Source of the DNA: Pseudoxanthomonas sp.
Lineage (GTDB): Bacteria > Pseudomonadota > Gammaproteobacteria > Xanthomonadales > Xanthomonadaceae
NCBI GenBank assembly: GCA_026785795.1
Contig: JAJAZJ010000131.1
Span: 1 to 13,217, forward strand
Reading direction: 5' to 3'
Length of the DNA stretch: 13,217 nucleotides
Below are positions 1 through 7,975 of this stretch, in pieces (the first letter of the stretch is position 1; each line of letters starts with the position of its first letter). The notes under the pieces were generated by a model, which had not been told where the DNA came from, made no database searches, and saw only the letters and a list, made by a program, of their open reading frames with translations. Made by a program: the position numbers and the translations under genes.

Positions 1-1537
1 GGCCGATGATGACCATGTGGTTGGACAGGTCGAAGGTGAACACCACGCCCGGGTTGGCGGACTGCAGCTTGTGGGTGTAGTCGGCAAACAGGACCAGCGC
101 GGCCAGCGCGGCCGACCCGATCGCATAGCCCTTGGTCACCGCCTTGGTGGTGTTGCCCACGGCGTCCAGCGGATCGGTGATGTTGCGGATTTCCGGCGGC
201 AGTTCCGCCATTTCCGCGATACCGCCGGCGTTGTCGGTGATCGGGCCGTAGGCGTCCAGGGCAACGATCATGCCGGCCATCGACAGCATGGCGGTCGCCG
301 CCGTGGCGATGCCGTACAGGCCGCCCAGCGCGTGCGCCGCCCAGATCGCGATGCACACCGCGATCACCGGCAGCGCGGTGGACTTCATGGAAATGCCCAG
401 GCCGGCGATGATGTTGGTGCCGTGGCCGGTGGTGGAAGCGGCAGCCACGTGCTGCACAGGCTTGAACTGGGTGCCGGTGTAGTACTCGGTGATCCACACG
501 ATGATCCCGGTCAGGACCAGGCCGATCACGCCGCACAGGAACAGGTCCAGCGCAGAGTAGGTCTGGCTGCCGTCCAGGGTAGTCAGGCCCGCCGGGAACA
601 GGTTCTCGGTAACGAACCAGAACGCGACCGCCGACAGCAGCGCGGACACGATCACGCCCTTGTACAGCGCGCCCATGATGGAACCGCCTTCCTTCACCCG
701 CACGAAGAACGCGCCGATGATAGAGGCGATGATCGACACCGCGCCCAGCACCAGCGGATACAGCACGGCGTTGGTGTCGGCGGCGAACATCATCCCGCCC
801 AGCAGCATGGTGGCGATGACGGTGACGGCATAGGTCTCGAACAGGTCCGCGGCCATGCCGGCGCAGTCACCCACGTTGTCGCCCACGTTGTCGGCGATCA
901 CGGCCGGATTGCGGGGGTCGTCCTCGGGAATGCCGGCTTCCACCTTGCCCACCAGGTCGGCGCCGACGGCGGCGCCCTTGGTGAAGATGCCGCCGCCCAG
1001 GCGCGCGAAGATTGAAATCAGCGAAGAACCGAAGGCCAGGCCCACCAGCGCGTGCAGCGCATCATCTCCGGTGACGCCCATGTGCTTGACCAGCACCAGG
1101 TAGTAGCCGGCCACGCCCAGCAGGCCCAGGCCGACCACCAGCATGCCGGTGATGGCGCCGCCGCGGAAGGCCACGTCCATGGCCGCACTGATGCCGTTAT
1201 GCGCGGCCTGTGCGGTGCGCACGTTGGCGCGCACCGACACGTTCATGCCGATATAGCCGGCGGCTCCGGACAGCACCGCGCCAATCAGGAAGCCGATCGC
1301 CGTGGGCCAGTCGAGGAAGAATCCGAGCAGCACGAACAGCACCGCGCCGACGACGGCGATGGTGGCGTATTGCCGGTTGAGGTAGGCGCTTGCACCTTCC
1401 TGGATCGCAGTCGCGATCTCCTGCATGCGCGCATTGCCTGCGGGCTGCCTGAGGATCCAGCGTGTGGAAATGATGCCGTAGATGATCGCAATCGCGGCGC
1501 AGACGAGCGCCAACGTCAAACCGTGTTGTTCCAGCAT
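1..1537 (-). CDS. hppA: K+-independent proton-pumping membrane pyrophosphatase (partial, C-terminus beyond window)
   Basis: This is a membrane-bound pyrophosphatase that hydrolyses PPi and pumps protons across the inner membrane. Reading from the ATG at 1537, 512 codons are present and the frame runs open off the window edge; the family is usually about 670-700 residues, so roughly the last quarter is missing. Visible signatures are GADLVGK (residues 192-198), EDDPRNPA (205-212), the active-site motif [12 protein letters not shown] (216-227), GPITDNAGG (431-439) and [10 protein letters not shown] (461-470). In this family a lysine at the position occupied here by K465, with T468 three residues on, marks the K+-independent subclass; K+-dependent enzymes have alanine there. 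Hydrophobic helices alternate throughout. A purine-rich Shine-Dalgarno, GGGAGGGG, lies just before the ATG and supports the start. pfp lies upstream on the same strand, 313 nt away, which suggests a shared role in pyrophosphate metabolism. Confidence 0.96.
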   Translation of the reverse strand, partial: MLEQHGLTLALVCAAIAIIYGIISTRWILRQPAGNARMQEIATAIQEGASAYLNRQYATIAVVGAVLFVLLGFFLDWPTAIGFLIGAVLSGAAGYIGMNVSVRANVRTAQAAHNGISAAMDVAFRGGAITGMLVVGLGLLGVAGYYLVLVKHMGVTGDDALHALVGLAFGSSLISIFARLGGGIFTKGAAVGADLVGKVEAGIPEDDPRNPAVIADNVGDNVGDCAGMAADLFETYAVTVIATMLLGGMMFAADTNAVLYPLVLGAVSIIASIIGAFFVRVKEGGSIMGALYKGVIVSALLSAVAFWFVTENLFPAGLTTLDGSQTYSALDLFLCGVIGLVLTGIIVWITEYYTGTQFKPVQHVAAASTTGHGTNIIAGLGISMKSTALPVIAVCIAIWAAHALGGLYGIATAATAMLSMAGMIVALDAYGPITDNAGGIAEMAELPPEIRNITDPLDAVGNTTKAVTKGYAIGSAALAALVLFADYTHKLQSANPGVVFTFDLSNHMVIIG

Positions 1538-1850
1538 GACCCCTCCCAAGGTTTTGGATGACAGCCAGCGGACCGCATGGCGAAACGCAACGCGAGCACG
1601 GGGCAATCCGCTCGAAACATGCAGCGGGCTTGGCGACTGCCCCGACGCTTCAGCGCCCCGGCAGCCCGTATCGGGTGGTGTTCAGCGATCCCTGGAGCCC
1701 GCGGAGTATGACCGGATGGGGGGCAGGCCGCCAGACATCGGGTGCACCGACGGGTCTGCAATTGGGTGCTTCCCCCCTGGCTGCGCCCCGCAAGCGGAGG
1801 CTTCAGGGCCAGGCGGGTGGCCAGCAGCGGCCAGGATTCAGGCTATGCAA
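1538..1850. other. Intergenic gap between pfp and hppA (313 nt)
   Basis: No convincing gene is seen here on either strand. The stretch should hold the 3' end of the pfp transcript and the 5' leader of hppA, both on the minus strand. The GGGAGGGG Shine-Dalgarno of hppA is at about 1540-1548. A small hairpin (CCGC, two-base loop, GCGG) sits near 1787-1796, but it has no T-run and I do not call it a terminator. I see no good -35/-10 pair for hppA, so its own promoter cannot be placed by eye. Confidence 0.6.
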
Positions 1851-3107
1851 TCACCCTTGCCACTTCGGCAGCTTCTTCTTCACCGCCACGTTCTTCAGCG
1901 ACACATAGGCCGGCAGCCCGTCGCGTGCATATGGCGGATAGGCCTCGCCACGGATCAGTGGTTCCAGGTAGGTACGCGCGGCGGCGGTGATGCCGTAGCC
2001 GTCCCTGCGGATGAAGCGGTTGGGCATCTTCTTCTCGTGGTTGGCCACCTTGGTCAGCGGCGCGGCCTCGATCTTCCAGCGGTAGGGTGCATCGCTGGTG
2101 CGCACGATCACCGGCATCACCGCGTTCTGGCCCTTCAGCGCAAACTGCACCGCCGCCTTGCCTACGGCCAGCGCCTGGTCCCAGTCGGTCTTCGATGCGA
2201 TATGGCGTGCAGAACGCTGCAGGTAGTCGGGCAGGGTCCAGTGCACCTTCATGCCGAGCTCGTTCTTGACCTGGCCGGCGAGGTACGAGGCCACGCCCCC
2301 GAGCTGCGTGTGCCCGAACGAATCCTTGCCGCCGCCGGCATCGGCCACGAAACGGCCATCGGCATACTGGATGCCTTCGCTGGCCACCACCACGCACCAG
2401 CCGACCCTGGCCACCACCTTGCTCACCTGGGCCAGGAACGCGGCCTCATCGTAGGCGCGCTCCGGGAACAGGATGATCTGCGGCGCGTCATCCGCATGCT
2501 TGCCGGCCAGTCCCGCAGCCGCGGCTAGCCAGCCGGCGTGACGGCCCATGGCTTCGTAGACGAAGACCTTGGTCGAGGTCTCGGCCATCGCCGCCACGTC
2601 CAGCGCCGCCTCGCGCACCGACACGGCGGTGTATTTGGCCGCAGAACCGAAGCCGGGGCAGGTATCGGTCACGGCCAGGTCGTTGTCCACGGTCTTGGGC
2701 ACGCCGATACAGGTCAGCGGGTAGTCGTAGGTTTTGGCCAGCTGCGAAACCTTGAGCGCGGTATCGGCCGAATCATTGCCGCCGTTGTAAAGGAAGTAGC
2801 GCACGTCGTGGGCCTTGAACACCTGCAGCAGGCGGTCGTACTTGGCCTTGTCGATTTCCAGCGACTTCAGCTTGTAGCGGCAGGACCCGAACGCGCCACC
2901 CGGGGTATGGGCCAGGGCGCGGATTGAAGCGGCGGACTCCCTGGTCGTGTCGATCAGGTCCTCGCGCAGCGCACCCAGGATGCCGTTGCGGGCGGCCAGC
3001 ACGTTGACCTTGCGGGCCCGGGCTTCGGTGATCACGGCCGAAGCGGAGGCATTGATGACGGCGGTGACGCCGCCGGACTGCGCGTACAAGAGAGTGCCTT
3101 CAGCCAT
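1851..3107 (-). CDS. pfp: Pyrophosphate-dependent 6-phosphofructokinase
   Basis: This cytoplasmic enzyme reversibly converts fructose-6-phosphate plus PPi to fructose-1,6-bisphosphate plus phosphate. The protein is 418 residues, usual for the bacterial PPi-PFK group. The PFK fold signatures are in order: an N-terminal SGG loop (11-13), GGND (109-112), PKTVDND (137-143), MGRHAGW (187-193) and PER (215-217). Aspartate after GGN and lysine in PKTVDND (K138) are the two residues that distinguish PPi-using from ATP-using PFKs, which have glycine at both places; both are present. The start at 3107 has a GGAAAG purine stretch about 9 nt upstream. The gene is divergent from adk across 127 nt and precedes hppA on the same strand. 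The closest characterised relatives I know of are the PPi-PFKs of Xanthomonas campestris and Methylococcus capsulatus. Confidence 0.96.
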   Translation of the reverse strand: MAEGTLLYAQSGGVTAVINASASAVITEARARKVNVLAARNGILGALREDLIDTTRESAASIRALAHTPGGAFGSCRYKLKSLEIDKAKYDRLLQVFKAHDVRYFLYNGGNDSADTALKVSQLAKTYDYPLTCIGVPKTVDNDLAVTDTCPGFGSAAKYTAVSVREAALDVAAMAETSTKVFVYEAMGRHAGWLAAAAGLAGKHADDAPQIILFPERAYDEAAFLAQVSKVVARVGWCVVVASEGIQYADGRFVADAGGGKDSFGHTQLGGVASYLAGQVKNELGMKVHWTLPDYLQRSARHIASKTDWDQALAVGKAAVQFALKGQNAVMPVIVRTSDAPYRWKIEAAPLTKVANHEKKMPNRFIRRDGYGITAAARTYLEPLIRGEAYPPYARDGLPAYVSLKNVAVKKKLPKWQG

Positions 3108-3234
3108 GGTCGGTTTCTTTCCGGATTGGTGGGATGCGGTAAGCTGGGGACATTGCGCGTGGCCGCGCAGTCGTGTGGGTGAAGTCTAGCGCTGCCGCCC
3201 GCCCTCCGGAAAATCCTGTTTTGGGAGTCAGGCA
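3108..3234. promoter_or_regulatory. Divergent promoter region pfp / adk
   Basis: The 127 nt between the divergently transcribed pfp and adk must carry promoters for both. The purine-rich ribosome sites are visible (GGAAAG before pfp on the minus strand, GGGAG before adk at about 3222-3226). No hexamer pair close to the sigma-70 consensus stands out on either strand, so the position of the promoters is inferred from gene layout only. Confidence 0.4.
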
Positions 3235-3813
3235 ATGCGATTGGTTCTACTGGGCCCACCCGGGTCGGGCAAGGGCACCCAGGCGGCGCGCCTGAAGGAG
3301 CACCTGCAGGTTCCGCATATCTCCACCGGCGACCTGCTGCGGGCCGAAGTCGCGGCGGGCACCACGCTCGGCGTGCAGGCCAGGGAAGTGATGGCGCGCG
3401 GCGATTTCGTCAGCGACGAGATTCTCCTGGGCATGCTGGAAGACCGCCTGGCCCGGCCCGATGTCGGTAATGGCTTCATCCTGGACGGCTATCCACGCAA
3501 CCTGGTGCAGGCCGACGCGCTGGCTACGCTGCTGCACAGGATCGGCCAGCCCATGGACTACGCGGTGCAGCTGGAAGTGCCCACCGAACTGCTGGTGGAA
3601 CGGATCGCCGGCCGCGCCGCAGCCGAAGACCGCGCGGACGATACCCCCGAGATCGTGCGCAACCGGCTGGACAAGTACACCAGCCAGACGGCGCCGGTGA
3701 TCGATTACTACCGCCAGCACGGCCAGTTGACCGTGGTCAATGGGGTGGGTTCGCTGGACGAGGTGTTCATTCGCCTGATCGAAGCGCTCTCCCCGGCCAA
3801 AGAGATCGGCTGA
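3235..3813 (+). CDS. adk: Adenylate kinase (short-lid form)
   Basis: Adenylate kinase interconverts AMP plus ATP with two ADP in the cytoplasm. The 192-residue protein starts with the P-loop GPPGSGKGT (residues 7-15), followed by the AMP-binding stretch HISTGDLLR (28-36), the FILDGYPRN segment near residue 80-88 and the short lid around residues 126-146. The lid lacks the long insertion with zinc-binding cysteines seen in many bacterial Adk proteins, so this is the short form, as in other xanthomonads. GGGAG lies 8-12 nt before the ATG, supporting the start. The gene stands alone: pfp is divergent upstream, and a strong inverted repeat begins 6 nt after the TGA, which probably separates its transcript from mpl. 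Confidence 0.96.
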   Translation: MRLVLLGPPGSGKGTQAARLKEHLQVPHISTGDLLRAEVAAGTTLGVQAREVMARGDFVSDEILLGMLEDRLARPDVGNGFILDGYPRNLVQADALATLLHRIGQPMDYAVQLEVPTELLVERIAGRAAAEDRADDTPEIVRNRLDKYTSQTAPVIDYYRQHGQLTVVNGVGSLDEVFIRLIEALSPAKEIG

Positions 3814-3819
3814 GGGATT

Positions 3820-3916
3820 TTGTAGGAGCTGCGCAAGCTGCGACCCGAAATATCGGCCGTGGCAAGCATCATGGACGTCTGCGATACGGCAGTCGCAGCT
3901 TGCGCAGCTCCTACAA
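3820..3916. repeat. GTAG-type REP/SMAG-like inverted repeat pair (adk-mpl)
   Basis: Two 25-nt arms (3820-3844 and 3892-3916) are exact reverse complements and are separated by 47 nt. Each arm begins from its outer side with TTGTAGGAGC, giving GTAG at the left edge and CTAC at the right. Each arm also holds its own small AGCT...AGCT stem. GTAG-ended palindromes of this kind are the REP/SMAG family of Stenotrophomonas and relatives, mobilised by REP-associated (RAYT) transposases. The pair follows adk by 6 nt and could fold into a long hairpin acting as a transcript end or RNA-stability element; that role is inference. Confidence 0.9.
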
Positions 3917-3950
3917 CGCGCCTGGGTTTCGTTGTCTTGGCCAAACCGGC

Positions 3951-3956
3951 GACAAT
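3951..3956 (+). promoter_or_regulatory. Possible -10 element of mpl (leaderless start)
   Basis: GACAAT matches the TATAAT consensus at four of six bases and ends 7 nt before the mpl ATG at 3963, so transcription would begin at or next to the start codon. No Shine-Dalgarno is visible between the two. No well-spaced -35 is seen (TTGTCT at 3932-3937 is only 13 nt upstream), so this remains a weak call. Confidence 0.3.
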
Positions 3957-3962
3957 TTCGCC

Positions 3963-5363
3963 ATGAGCAAACTCCACATCCTCGGCATTGCGGGCACCTT
4001 CATGGGCGGCGTGGCCGCGCTGGCGCGGGAGCTCGGCCACCAGGTCGAAGGCAGCGACCAGGCCATCTATCCGCCCATGTCCACCCAGCTGGAGACCCTG
4101 GGCATCCCGTTCAAGCAGGGCTACCTGCCGGAAAACATTTCCGCAGACTGCGATGAAGTGGTGGTCGGCAACGCGCTCTCGCGCGGCAATGCCGCGGTCG
4201 AGGCGGTGCTGGATGCAGGCCGCAGCTATACGTCCGGCGCGCAATGGCTGGCAGAAAACGTGCTTCCCGGCCGGGACACGATTGCGGTGGCCGGCACCCA
4301 CGGCAAGACCACCACCACGACCATCCTCAGCTACCTGCTGCAGGCGGCGGGTCGCGATCCCGGCTTCCTGATCGGCGGCGTGGCCGAAGACTTCGGCGTG
4401 TCCGCGCGCAAGGGCAGTGGCCGCGAGTTCGTGGTCGAGGCGGATGAGTACGACACCGCCTTCTTCGACAAGCGCAGCAAGTTCGTGCACTACCGGCCGC
4501 TGGTCGCCATCCTCAACAACCTGGAGTACGACCACGCCGACATCTTCCCGGATATCGCCGCGATCCAGCGCCAGTTCCACCACCTGGTGCGCACCGTGCC
4601 GCGGCGCGGGTGCCTGATCGTCAATGGCGAAGACACACGCCTGGCCGAAGTGCTGGAGATGGGCTGCTGGACGCCGGTGGAGCGCTTCGGTTTCGACCCT
4701 GCGCTGGAATGGAGCGCGCGGCTGGTCCGCGAAGACGGCAGCGCCTTCGCCGTGCTTCACAACGGCAGGGAAATCGGCGACGTGCATTGGCCCATGCTGG
4801 GCCGGCACAACGTGCTCAACGGGCTGGCGGCGCTGGCGGCCGCGCATGCCGTTGGCGTGGAGCCGGGTGCAGTGATTCCGTCGCTGACCGCTTTCCGCAG
4901 CGTCAAGCGGCGCATGGAAATCATTGGCGATGTCGCCGGCGTCACCGTGTATGACGACTTCGCCCACCACCCCACCGCCATCCAGTCCACGCTGCAGGGC
5001 CTGCGCGCGAAAGTGGGCGGCGCGCGCATCGTGGTGGCCATGGAGCCGCGCAGCAATTCGATGCGGTTGGGCGCCCACGCCGCGGCGCTGGCGCCTTCGC
5101 TGGACGGCGCCGACGTGGTGGTGTTCCTGCAGCGCCCGGAACTGGCCTGGGATGCCGCCAAGGTGGTGGGCGCGATGGCCGGGGATGCGCGCACCGCGCC
5201 CGACGTGGCGTCCCTGGTGACGCAGCTGGCCGCGCTGGCGCAGCCCGGTGACCATGTAGTGTTCATGTCCAATGGCGGCTTCGACGGCGCACCACGCCGC
5301 TTCCTGGCCGCACTGCAGGCCTGGCCGGACGTTCTTGCCAGGCATGCCGATGCCGTCGACTGA
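3963..5363 (+). CDS. mpl: UDP-N-acetylmuramate:L-alanyl-gamma-D-glutamyl-meso-diaminopimelate ligase
   Basis: Mpl is a cytoplasmic Mur-type ligase that attaches the recycled tripeptide from old peptidoglycan to UDP-MurNAc using ATP. The 466-residue protein matches the usual length (about 450-460). It opens with the nucleotide-sugar fold (HILGIAGTFMGG, 5-16), then the ATP loop GTHGKTTT (111-118), EADEYD (159-164), NLEYDHAD (186-193), a GRHNVLNGLAA segment and YDDFAHHPTA before the C-terminal domain. GIAGTFMGG, where MurC has an HF-type motif, and the length support Mpl rather than MurC; no other mur genes are nearby. A longer reading from TTG 3900 would start inside the inverted repeat and is unlikely. 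The ATG at 3963 has no clear Shine-Dalgarno and may be translated from a leaderless mRNA. The 3' end overlaps the LON-domain gene. Confidence 0.96.
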   Translation: MSKLHILGIAGTFMGGVAALARELGHQVEGSDQAIYPPMSTQLETLGIPFKQGYLPENISADCDEVVVGNALSRGNAAVEAVLDAGRSYTSGAQWLAENVLPGRDTIAVAGTHGKTTTTTILSYLLQAAGRDPGFLIGGVAEDFGVSARKGSGREFVVEADEYDTAFFDKRSKFVHYRPLVAILNNLEYDHADIFPDIAAIQRQFHHLVRTVPRRGCLIVNGEDTRLAEVLEMGCWTPVERFGFDPALEWSARLVREDGSAFAVLHNGREIGDVHWPMLGRHNVLNGLAALAAAHAVGVEPGAVIPSLTAFRSVKRRMEIIGDVAGVTVYDDFAHHPTAIQSTLQGLRAKVGGARIVVAMEPRSNSMRLGAHAAALAPSLDGADVVVFLQRPELAWDAAKVVGAMAGDARTAPDVASLVTQLAALAQPGDHVVFMSNGGFDGAPRRFLAALQAWPDVLARHADAVD

Positions 5364-5928
5364 CTCGCTGCCGCTGTTTCCGCTGCACACCGTGCTGGTG
5401 CCGGGCGCGGCGCTGGGCCTGCGCCTGTTCGAGCGCCGTTACCTGGACATGGTGCGTGACTGCGGGCGCCAGGGCAGCGGCTTCGGCGTCTGCCTGATCC
5501 TGGAGGGCGATGAGGCCGCGGCGCGTTCCACGCCGGCCGCCTTCGGCACGGAGGCGGTGATCGAGGACTTTGATACTGGCGCGGATGGCTTGCTGACCCT
5601 GCAGGTGCGGGGCGCACGGCGTTTCCACGTCGACCGGACGCGGGTGCGCGACAGCGGACTGGTGGTGGCGGACGTGCGCTGGTGCGATGCAGATATCGAC
5701 GATCCGCTGCGCCCGGAACACGCCCTGCTTTCCACCCTGCTGCAGCATTTTCTGGAAAAAGTCGGCGGCGAGCACAGCAAGGTGAGCAACGCACGCTTCG
5801 ATGACGCAGCGTGGGTGGGCTGGCGCCTGGCCGAGTTCATGCCAATCAGCGACACCCAGCGACTGGCGCTGCTGCAGGAGGATGATCCGCACGTGCGCCT
5901 GCAGGAGCTGCTGCAGCTGGTGCCCTGA
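5350..5928 (+). CDS. Stand-alone LON substrate-binding-domain protein
   Basis: The 192-residue product resembles only the N-terminal substrate-recognition domain of Lon protease (LON_substr_bdg). The family opening is clear: LPLFPLHTVLVPG (residues 7-19) followed by LRLFERRYLDM (24-34); the C-terminal helical part includes WRLAEFMPISDTQRLALLQ. There is no AAA+ or Ser-Lys protease part, so it is not a protease by itself; such proteins are conserved in many proteobacteria with no settled function, and an adaptor or binding role is only inferred. ATG 5344 and ATG 5350 are both possible; 5350 is chosen because AGG lies 7 nt before it, while the same AGG is too close to 5344. Either start overlaps the end of mpl, suggesting translational coupling and a two-gene operon. 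Confidence 0.85.
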   Translation: MPSTDSLPLFPLHTVLVPGAALGLRLFERRYLDMVRDCGRQGSGFGVCLILEGDEAAARSTPAAFGTEAVIEDFDTGADGLLTLQVRGARRFHVDRTRVRDSGLVVADVRWCDADIDDPLRPEHALLSTLLQHFLEKVGGEHSKVSNARFDDAAWVGWRLAEFMPISDTQRLALLQEDDPHVRLQELLQLVP

Positions 5929-5939
5929 GCAGGGCGCTG

Positions 5940-7961
5940 TTAGCGCGCCGGGAGAGGGGTGTTTCCCGCTGTGGCCTCGCTGCGGATCAGCAGCACCGGC
6001 AGCCCGGTGTCGGGGTGCCGGGCATTACGTTGGGGCAGTGCGCCCAGGTCAGCTGCCAGCAGCGCCAGCGCCGGGCCCGATTCGCGCAGCGGACTCCACA
6101 CGCCGATGTAATCGAAGGCGCGCCGGTGCTCCAGGATCTGCGCGCTGCCCACCCACAGCGGGACCTCCCCGGGCATCAGTTTTTTCGGCGCAGACCACAG
6201 CCGCAGGGCGATCTGTTCGCCGGGCCGGCCGACTTCGCGCAGCATCAACAGGCTCTCGGCGCGGGTGCCCAGCGTGGCCGGCAACACCGGCTGGTCCGCA
6301 TCGGGCAAATCGCTCTCCAGCAGGTTCAGCGCCTGCTGCCAGCCCGCCTGTTCCTGCACTCGCCAGCCGGCCGCTTCCAGCTGTGCCTGCAGCGGTGCCA
6401 GCTGCCCCGCCAGCTGCACGTCCAGCGGCCAGCGCTGCTGGTCGTCGTATTCGTTGCGGCGCGCCGGCAGCTGTTGCCAGCCGTCCTGCCGCCACGCCTC
6501 GAAGGCCATTGATTCGACTACCTGGGGCACTTCGAACTGGTCCAGCATCCGCTCCATCTGGCGCGGTGCATGCCATAGCGCAGCCACCGCGATGACACCG
6601 TAGAACACGGCGGCCAGCGGCTTCATCCAGAACGAACGCGAGGTGCGGCGCCGATAGGCAATGCCCAGCACCAGCAGCCAGAAGATGCCCAGCAGCATCC
6701 CGCCCACCACGTCGCTCAGCCAGTGCGCGCCCAGGTACAGGCGGGCAAAGCCGATGATCGCGACCACGATGCCCGAGACCATGTACGGCCAGATCCGGCG
6801 GCGGCCCGGCAGCTCACGCGCGATCAGCACCGCGAAGAAGCCGAAGCTGATCGTGGCCATGGTGATCTGCATGGAAGGGAAGCTGAAGCCGCGGGTCACG
6901 CCCGGTGGCCGCGGGAAGTCGACCGAGGCGCCGAGCAGGGTAGTCAGCGCCAGGCCGAAGGCCAGCGCCGCCAGCCAGTGGCCAGCGGCCATCCAGCGCT
7001 TGCGCCAGGCCAGATACAGCAGCACCAGTACGGCCGCCGGTCCCAGCACTGCGGCATCGCCCAGCGTGGCCAGGGCCGCCATCGGGTAGTCGGCCAGTGG
7101 ATTGCGCAGGGCCAGCATGGTCTGGTGGACGGCCAGGTCCATGCGCAGCGGCTCGCCGCGGCCGATCACCAGCGCCAGGAACGCGAACGCCACCCAGCCG
7201 AAGGTCAGCAGCAGCACCGCGAGCAGGGCCAACGAGACGGATTCGCGCCGCTCCGGGTCGAACACCGCCATCGAGTAACGGCCCAGTACCGGATGCGCGT
7301 GCGACCAGGCCAGCGCGCGTTTCAGCAGGCTGTCGGCATGGGCAGCGAACCAGCGGTAGATGTAAAGCACCAGCGCCCAAGCCAGGGCCAGCACCATCAG
7401 CAGCAAGCCGATGACCAGCGCCAGGCGCCCGGCCACGGCGGCCACGGCTTCATAGGCCTGGCCCAGGATCCAGCCTGGGGCCAGGAACAGCACCGCCCAG
7501 CTGATCGCAGCGAATACGCTGAGCGGCAGGAAGCGCTGAATCGGCATGTGCAGCATGCCGGCAATGGCGGGCACGAACGGCCGGATCGGCCCCACGTAGC
7601 GTGCAATCAACACGCTTTTGATCGCATTGCGCCGGAACATAAGCTCACCGCGGTCCAGCAGCTGCGGGAATTTGTGGAAGGGCCACTTCCCGCGCAGCTG
7701 CGGACCCCAGCGCCGGCCTATCCAGAAGCTGAGGCCGTCCCCCAGGAATGCACCCAGCGCCGCGCAGGCGACCGCGTAAGGCCCGGACATTTCACCCAGG
7801 CCGATCAGCACGCCCACTGCGAACAGCAGCGGCAGCGCGGGCACGATGGCACCCAGCAGGATCAGTGCATCGAAGAAGGCGATCAGGAATATCACCGCCC
7901 CCGCGGCCACGGGGTTCGCGGCGATCCAGGCCAGCAGGCTGTCGATCAACGGGGAATTCAT
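5940..7961 (-). CDS. DedA/VTT - PAP2-like - LssY C-terminal fusion membrane protein
   Basis: This is a 673-residue inner-membrane protein with three parts. Residues about 1-200 are a DedA/VTT domain, with DGLSFWIGRRWG (75-86) and RYVGPIRPFVPAIAGM (121-136). Residues about 240-440 are a PAP2 phosphatase-like bundle, with DFPRPP (348-353), FPSMQ (361-365) and ARLYLGAHWLSD (406-417). Residues about 450-673 are a soluble LssY-type C-terminal domain containing LRLWSAPKK. Known PAP2 enzymes remove phosphate from lipid substrates at the periplasmic face, and DedA proteins scramble or transport lipids, so lipid-phosphate handling is the best guess. However, the second PAP2 motif should read PSGH, and here it is PSMQ, lacking the histidine; R407, H413 and D417 of the third motif remain. 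Activity is therefore doubtful. The start at 7961 is the first residue of the hydrophobic N-terminus; upstream codons lack domain character. It is convergent with the LON gene. Confidence 0.9.
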   Translation of the reverse strand: MNSPLIDSLLAWIAANPVAAGAVIFLIAFFDALILLGAIVPALPLLFAVGVLIGLGEMSGPYAVACAALGAFLGDGLSFWIGRRWGPQLRGKWPFHKFPQLLDRGELMFRRNAIKSVLIARYVGPIRPFVPAIAGMLHMPIQRFLPLSVFAAISWAVLFLAPGWILGQAYEAVAAVAGRLALVIGLLLMVLALAWALVLYIYRWFAAHADSLLKRALAWSHAHPVLGRYSMAVFDPERRESVSLALLAVLLLTFGWVAFAFLALVIGRGEPLRMDLAVHQTMLALRNPLADYPMAALATLGDAAVLGPAAVLVLLYLAWRKRWMAAGHWLAALAFGLALTTLLGASVDFPRPPGVTRGFSFPSMQITMATISFGFFAVLIARELPGRRRIWPYMVSGIVVAIIGFARLYLGAHWLSDVVGGMLLGIFWLLVLGIAYRRRTSRSFWMKPLAAVFYGVIAVAALWHAPRQMERMLDQFEVPQVVESMAFEAWRQDGWQQLPARRNEYDDQQRWPLDVQLAGQLAPLQAQLEAAGWRVQEQAGWQQALNLLESDLPDADQPVLPATLGTRAESLLMLREVGRPGEQIALRLWSAPKKLMPGEVPLWVGSAQILEHRRAFDYIGVWSPLRESGPALALLAADLGALPQRNARHPDTGLPVLLIRSEATAGNTPLPAR

Positions 7962-7969
7962 CGTGGCCG

Positions 7970-7975
7970 AGTATA
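7970..7975 (-). promoter_or_regulatory. -10 element of the DedA-PAP2 gene (possible leaderless start)
   Basis: On the minus strand TATACT (five of six consensus bases) ends 8 nt before the A of the ATG at 7961, so the first transcribed base should fall within one or two bases of the start codon. There is no Shine-Dalgarno. No good -35 hexamer is visible at the expected distance. The fit between the strong -10 and the domain-based start codon is the support. Confidence 0.5.

Noticed and set aside
17..1015. Long plus-strand open frame opposite hppA (332 codons), and a second at 1052-1561
   Set aside because: The translations are His/Arg/Gly/Gln-rich without any domain and lie antisense to the clearly recognisable hppA; GC-rich codon bias creates such open antisense frames.
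1787..1796. Small hairpin after pfp as an intrinsic terminator
   Set aside because: Only four base pairs with a two-base loop and no T-run on the minus strand.
3900..3962. TTG start 21 codons upstream for mpl
   Set aside because: The TTG lies inside the REP inverted repeat and the added residues do not resemble the Mpl N-terminus; ATG 3963 begins the nucleotide-binding fold directly.
3708..5390. 560-codon minus-strand open frame opposite mpl
   Set aside because: Antisense to mpl, low-complexity composition, no family pattern; mpl has all Mur-ligase motifs in the plus strand.
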